Assembly (NCBI RefSeq): GCF_042654245.1
Contig: NZ_JBHSGI010000016.1
Coordinates: 1-64,000 of the forward strand
Source of the DNA: Seohaeicola_A nanhaiensis
Lineage (GTDB): Bacteria; Pseudomonadota; Alphaproteobacteria; Rhodobacterales; Rhodobacteraceae
Direction of reading: 5' to 3'
Length of the DNA stretch: 64,000 bases
Under the pieces are notes generated by a model. It was not told the DNA's origin and did not search any database. It worked only from the letters and a program-made list of their open reading frames with translations. Below, piece by piece: positions 61,008 through 64,000 of this stretch (the stretch's first letter is position 1; the number at the start of each line of letters is the position of its first letter). A program made the position numbers and the translations under genes.

Positions 61008-62684
61008 TCAGATTTTTGCCGGTCCGGGGATCTCGGCCGTGGTGGACGACGCGGGGCGGCAATCGGCGCTGAGGTCAAGTGCCGGGTCGCGCGCCGCGGT
61101 TGTTATGTCCATAAGGCCCAGCACGCTGTGGAACAGATTGTCCTGGCTGACCGGTCGATCCGCCTTCTTGCGCAGGCAGGCCACGTCCAGGTCCATGACA
61201 TCTTGGAACTCGTCCGACAGCCAGAACAGGAAGGGCACCCGGGTCTGCGTCTCTGGCGCCATGAACCAGGGCGCGGCGTGCAGATACAGGCCGCCTTCCC
61301 CCAGCGACTCGCCGTGATCCGACAGGAAGATCAATCCGGTTACGGCCTTGTCCTGCGCCTTCAGACGTTCGATCGAACTGGCCAGGATATGGTCGGTGAA
61401 AAGGATCGAGTTGTCATAGGCATTGACCACTTCCTCGGGGCTGCACTGGACCAGATCGGCGGTCCGGCAGTCCGGCGTGAATTTTGCGAACTCCGGCGGA
61501 TAGCGCAGATAATAGCTGGGTCCGTGGCTGCCGATCATGTGCAGTACCAGCACCGTGTCGCCAGTGATGTCTTTCAGCGTGTCGTCGATCACTTTCAGGA
61601 AAGCCTGGTCGGTGCATTCGCCCATCTCGCAGGCGGCGGGGTCGAGGGTCGAGTCGATCCGGTGTGCACCAGTGCGCCGCGCGATATACTGGTCGCCGGT
61701 GTTGTTGTCCCACCAGAGCGGTGTGACACCGGCGTGGCCCAGCACGTCGAGCAGGTTTTCGGTCGCCATGAAGGCCTCGTTGCTGTAGCCGCTGCGCGGC
61801 AGGTTCGAGAACATGCAGGGCAGCGACACTGCGGTAGAGGTGCCGCAAGAGGTGGCGTGGGTGAAGTTGACGACATCCAGCTTCGCCAGTTCGGGCGTTG
61901 TGTCGCGGCCATAACCGTTCAGCGCGAAATTCTGCGCGCGCGCGGTTTCGCCGGCAAAGACGACCATCAGCACGGGTTTCTTGCTCTCGGCTAGACGGGG
62001 CCCCTTGGCGGCGTCGGTACCCAGCGAGGTGACGATCTGGTTCTGGCTGCGCATCTCCATTCGCGCATAGTGATAGATCGCGGCGATGGTGGCGCCGGGC
62101 TGGTAGCTGCCCATAAGGTCGCGATGCTCGCGGATCGCGGCGGCATTGGCCTTGAGATCGACGAACAGCAGGCCGAAGGTCAGCGCGAAACCGGTCAGGG
62201 CGGTCAGCGGCAGCTGCCAGACGATGTGACACACCTTGGGATAGCGGATCTTCGGCACAAACAGCAGCAGGACCGGGATCACGCCGGTGAGCACCATGTG
62301 GCGGACATAGGCACCGGTCACCAGGTGGCGCGATTCGTCCACGGTTGTGTTCATCACGTTTTGGATCATGATCTTGTCGAAGAGGATCCCCAGCTGATCC
62401 TGATACCAGGCCGAGGCCGCGGCCAGCAGAACGATGACAGCGGCCGCCGGGCGGTGGATCCGGGGCACGCTGACCAGGGTCAGGGTGAACACGGTCAACG
62501 CCCATATGGCGACGGCGAACAGCAGCACGTGCAAAGGGTCATTCTTGAAGATCGTGGTCAGGCGGGTCCAGAACCCGGCATTGAAGGCGGCGAGCAGATA
62601 GGTCGCAAGCAGGATGTTGAATTCTGTCGCTCGCAACTCGGGGCGGTGCCGCCGGATTGCGGCGAGCGACTGGCGGAGGGTCAT
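61008..62684 (-). CDS. eptA: Lipid A phosphoethanolamine transferase, EptA-like
   Basis: A 558-residue inner-membrane enzyme. Five N-terminal membrane helices (about residues 15-180) are followed by a periplasmic sulfatase-fold domain: VFAGETARAQNFALNGYGRDTTPEL with the conserved Glu, SCGTSTAVSLPCMFSNL with the Thr that receives phosphoethanolamine, LHMIGSHGPSYY, and SDHGESLGEGGLYLHAAP. Paired cysteines match the disulfides of the family. It transfers phosphoethanolamine to lipid A or a related acceptor. Its start overlaps the cytochrome b561 stop (ATGA). Confidence 0.93.
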   Translation of the reverse strand: MTLRQSLAAIRRHRPELRATEFNILLATYLLAAFNAGFWTRLTTIFKNDPLHVLLFAVAIWALTVFTLTLVSVPRIHRPAAAVIVLLAAASAWYQDQLGILFDKIMIQNVMNTTVDESRHLVTGAYVRHMVLTGVIPVLLLFVPKIRYPKVCHIVWQLPLTALTGFALTFGLLFVDLKANAAAIREHRDLMGSYQPGATIAAIYHYARMEMRSQNQIVTSLGTDAAKGPRLAESKKPVLMVVFAGETARAQNFALNGYGRDTTPELAKLDVVNFTHATSCGTSTAVSLPCMFSNLPRSGYSNEAFMATENLLDVLGHAGVTPLWWDNNTGDQYIARRTGAHRIDSTLDPAACEMGECTDQAFLKVIDDTLKDITGDTVLVLHMIGSHGPSYYLRYPPEFAKFTPDCRTADLVQCSPEEVVNAYDNSILFTDHILASSIERLKAQDKAVTGLIFLSDHGESLGEGGLYLHAAPWFMAPETQTRVPFLFWLSDEFQDVMDLDVACLRKKADRPVSQDNLFHSVLGLMDITTAARDPALDLSADCRPASSTTAEIPGPAKI

Positions 62685-63223
62685 TCGTGGGTTCCTTCGG
62701 GTTTTCGTCCGTCGATCATGGCCGAGACGAGATTCTCGCCATGGCGCAGGCTGGCGTGGATCACCCCGCCGATGTGAAAGGCGACCAGGATCAGGATGAG
62801 GATCGCGGCGGCTTCGTGGGCCTCTTCCATCGTCTCCGATCCCCAGAAGCGGTCGGTGCCCATCAGGATGCCGGTGGCGACGGTTGTGGCGATTGCCAGC
62901 AGCAGGACGACGATCATCGCCGCGCCGGCCGGATTATGGCCGAGGAAGCGACGTTCCCGCCCCCTGCGCATGTCGTCGAGATAACGCAGCGTGGCCGCTG
63001 GTCCGCGAACAAAGCTTGCGAAACGCGCGTTGCGCGGCCCGATCACGCCCCAGACCAGCCGAAGCAAGATCAGGCCGCCAACGGCGTATCCCAGTGCCTC
63101 GTGCGCCGTCCGCATGTCATCGGCGGTAAGCCAGGCGAGCAGGATGAAGGCGGCAAGGTGCCAGTGCATGAGGCGCAGGACCGGATCCCAGACCCGCACC
63201 ATCGGCGCGGTCGGGTCAGTCAT
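62681..63223 (-). CDS. Cytochrome b561-family membrane protein
   Basis: A 180-residue four-helix b-type cytochrome. Candidate heme histidines are in LMHWHLAAFILLAW, MRTAHEALGYAVGG, MEEAHEAAAILI and VAFHIGGVIHASLRHGE. This is the diheme b561/Ni-Fe hydrogenase cytochrome b group, which moves electrons across the inner membrane. The electron partners are unknown. It starts at ATG 63223, overlapping the PepSY gene by 8 bases, and its stop overlaps eptA by four, so all three are translationally coupled. Confidence 0.88.
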   Translation of the reverse strand: MTDPTAPMVRVWDPVLRLMHWHLAAFILLAWLTADDMRTAHEALGYAVGGLILLRLVWGVIGPRNARFASFVRGPAATLRYLDDMRRGRERRFLGHNPAGAAMIVVLLLAIATTVATGILMGTDRFWGSETMEEAHEAAAILILILVAFHIGGVIHASLRHGENLVSAMIDGRKPEGTHE

Positions 63224-63476
63224 CGTAACCGACGAGCTCGAAGCTGGCCGGGTCAAAGAAGGCCTCGACCCGCTTGCCCTTGTCGTCCTTGGCATAGACC
63301 TCGTAACAGCCGTCATCGGTCTTGACGTTCTGCACGGTCCAGCCTTTGGCCGTGAGTTCGGCGGTCAGTTCCTCGACCGGGTGCCAGGTGTCCTTCGGCG
63401 CGGTGCAGCGGTCGCTGGCGGCGGCGGGCAGAGCAGTGAGAAGGACCAGAGCGGTGAGGGCGGGGCGCAAAAGCAT
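63216..63476 (-). CDS. Periplasmic PepSY-domain protein
   Basis: An 86-residue exported protein: signal peptide (LLRPALTALVLLTALPAAAS) and a single PepSY domain (VEELTAELTAKGWTVQNVKTDDGCYEVYAKDDKGKRVEAFFDPASFELV). It has one pair of cysteines, in the N-terminal RCTAPK and DGCYEV. PepSY domains in this setting accompany cytochrome b561 genes and may modulate the redox protein or a protease. It is the first gene of the PepSY-b561-eptA unit. Confidence 0.87.
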   Translation of the reverse strand: MLLRPALTALVLLTALPAAASDRCTAPKDTWHPVEELTAELTAKGWTVQNVKTDDGCYEVYAKDDKGKRVEAFFDPASFELVGYDD

Positions 63477-63626
63477 GACAGATCTCCAAAGCGAATTTCG
63501 TTGCGCGGAGATGTGTCGGGCAAAGCTTTCAGGAACCTTACGGAATCCACGGAGGTATCTTCGGGGCTGACGTTCCGGCCGATATCAGCCCATGCCCCCT
63601 CGCGGCGCGCAAGGCCGGCCCGACGG

Positions 63627-64000
63627 CTAGGCCCCGCGGGGCATCGGCACGCGATGGGTGACGGGACCGGTCAGAACGGCCACCGCATCGGGGCGCATCA
63701 GTCCCGCCAGGGCCGGATTGTCGCTGCGCAGGCCACCCGTATAGGTGCCATAGGCGGGCAGGACGATCCGGTCGCGATCCGCGAGGAAAGCCGGTCGCGA
63801 GATGCTTCGGGCGCGGGTGCGCAGGACGCATTTCGGATGATAATGCCCCGAAATCTCGCCTGTGGCGCCTGAAACCGCGATATGGCGGAAGACCAGCGGC
63901 GGCTGGTTCAGCTCGGCCAGATGGGTGCCGCCCATATCGACCGGGCCGGAGTCATGGTTACCCTCGATCCAGATCCAGCGCCGCCCGGCCTGAAGGCGCG
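63627..64000 (-). CDS. pdeM: Metallophosphoesterase PdeM (5' end beyond window)
   Basis: The last 124 residues of a metallophosphoesterase; the 5' part lies outside the window. GNHDSGPVDMGGTHL carries the G-N-H-D motif, and EISGHYHPKC carries the GH-x-H pair for the second metal. ADRDRIVLPAYGTYTGGL matches the PdeM (ligase-associated DNA damage response endonuclease) branch. In that pathway it works with a DNA ligase, exonuclease and helicase, whose genes would be expected upstream. The frame is open from 64000 to the stop at 63627. Confidence 0.85.
   Translation of the reverse strand, partial: RLQAGRRWIWIEGNHDSGPVDMGGTHLAELNQPPLVFRHIAVSGATGEISGHYHPKCVLRTRARSISRPAFLADRDRIVLPAYGTYTGGLRSDNPALAGLMRPDAVAVLTGPVTHRVPMPRGA

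Noticed and set aside
1..64000. tRNA, rRNA, CRISPR arrays and insertion sequences
   Set aside because: I scanned for cloverleaf-like, repeated and transposase-like sequence and found none that stands up.

Overview
The window is chromosomal-looking DNA from a high-GC alphaproteobacterium, most likely a roseobacter-type member of the Rhodobacterales. This rests on gene order and family content: a pmbA-cysQ-DUF4170-waaA-lpxK cluster, lolCD, an aa3 oxidase ctaD, a MutL with the nuclease motif and no MutH, many small DUF proteins typical of the group, and dense overlapping genes with GC-rich codon use. I see no rRNA, tRNA, CRISPR, insertion sequence or integrase, so the window reads as core genome with accessory inserts. 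The genus is an inference.

Layout. 0-4.2 kb: aminotransferase, DEAD-box RNA helicase, SH3 protein and a YegP-like protein. 4.25-8.7 kb: phnD-phnC-phnE-phnE ABC importer plus a HAD phosphatase-like gene, preceded by a good Pho box. 8.7-12.9 kb: an RND efflux pair behind a palindrome. 13.0-19.0 kb: the most unusual locus, a 1728-residue protein made of about fourteen 77-residue helical repeats that ends in an anthrax lethal factor-like zinc peptidase domain, followed by a CpXC zinc-binding protein. 19-21.6 kb: LolC-LolD with a degenerate Ldh2-like gene. 21.7-24.8 kb: small proteins, a COX1-derived fragment protein and ctaD, with a perfect FNR box upstream. 25-28.2 kb: HIT protein, S49 peptidase, small zinc-ribbon protein, CaCA exchanger, pteridine reductase-like SDR. 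28.2-36.7 kb: uvrC, the lipid A/Kdo cluster and a DUF2125 protein. 36.8-43.9 kb: SDR, enoyl-CoA hydratase, sulfatase, HNH protein, flavoprotein, phosphatase, GST, DUF3775, alkyltransferase. 43.9-50 kb: rmuC-mutL, a methyltransferase and a BisC-type molybdoenzyme.

50.1-56.4 kb: a probable nucleoside/sugar salvage operon (nucleoside hydrolase, unknown 168-residue protein, permease, binding protein, single-domain ATPase, FGGY kinase) divergent from a MarR regulator across a 9+3+9 palindrome. 56.8-61 kb: a LuxR-type regulator fused to an alpha/beta-hydrolase domain that has lost its nucleophile and histidine, beside a lone xanthine dehydrogenase-family large subunit. 61-63.5 kb: EptA-like phosphoethanolamine transferase, cytochrome b561 and PepSY genes in overlapping order. 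The window ends inside pdeM.

The strongest candidate for an undescribed system is the repeat-ATLF peptidase with its CpXC neighbour. The pseudo-hydrolase LuxR fusion comes second. Both assignments rest on motifs read by eye.
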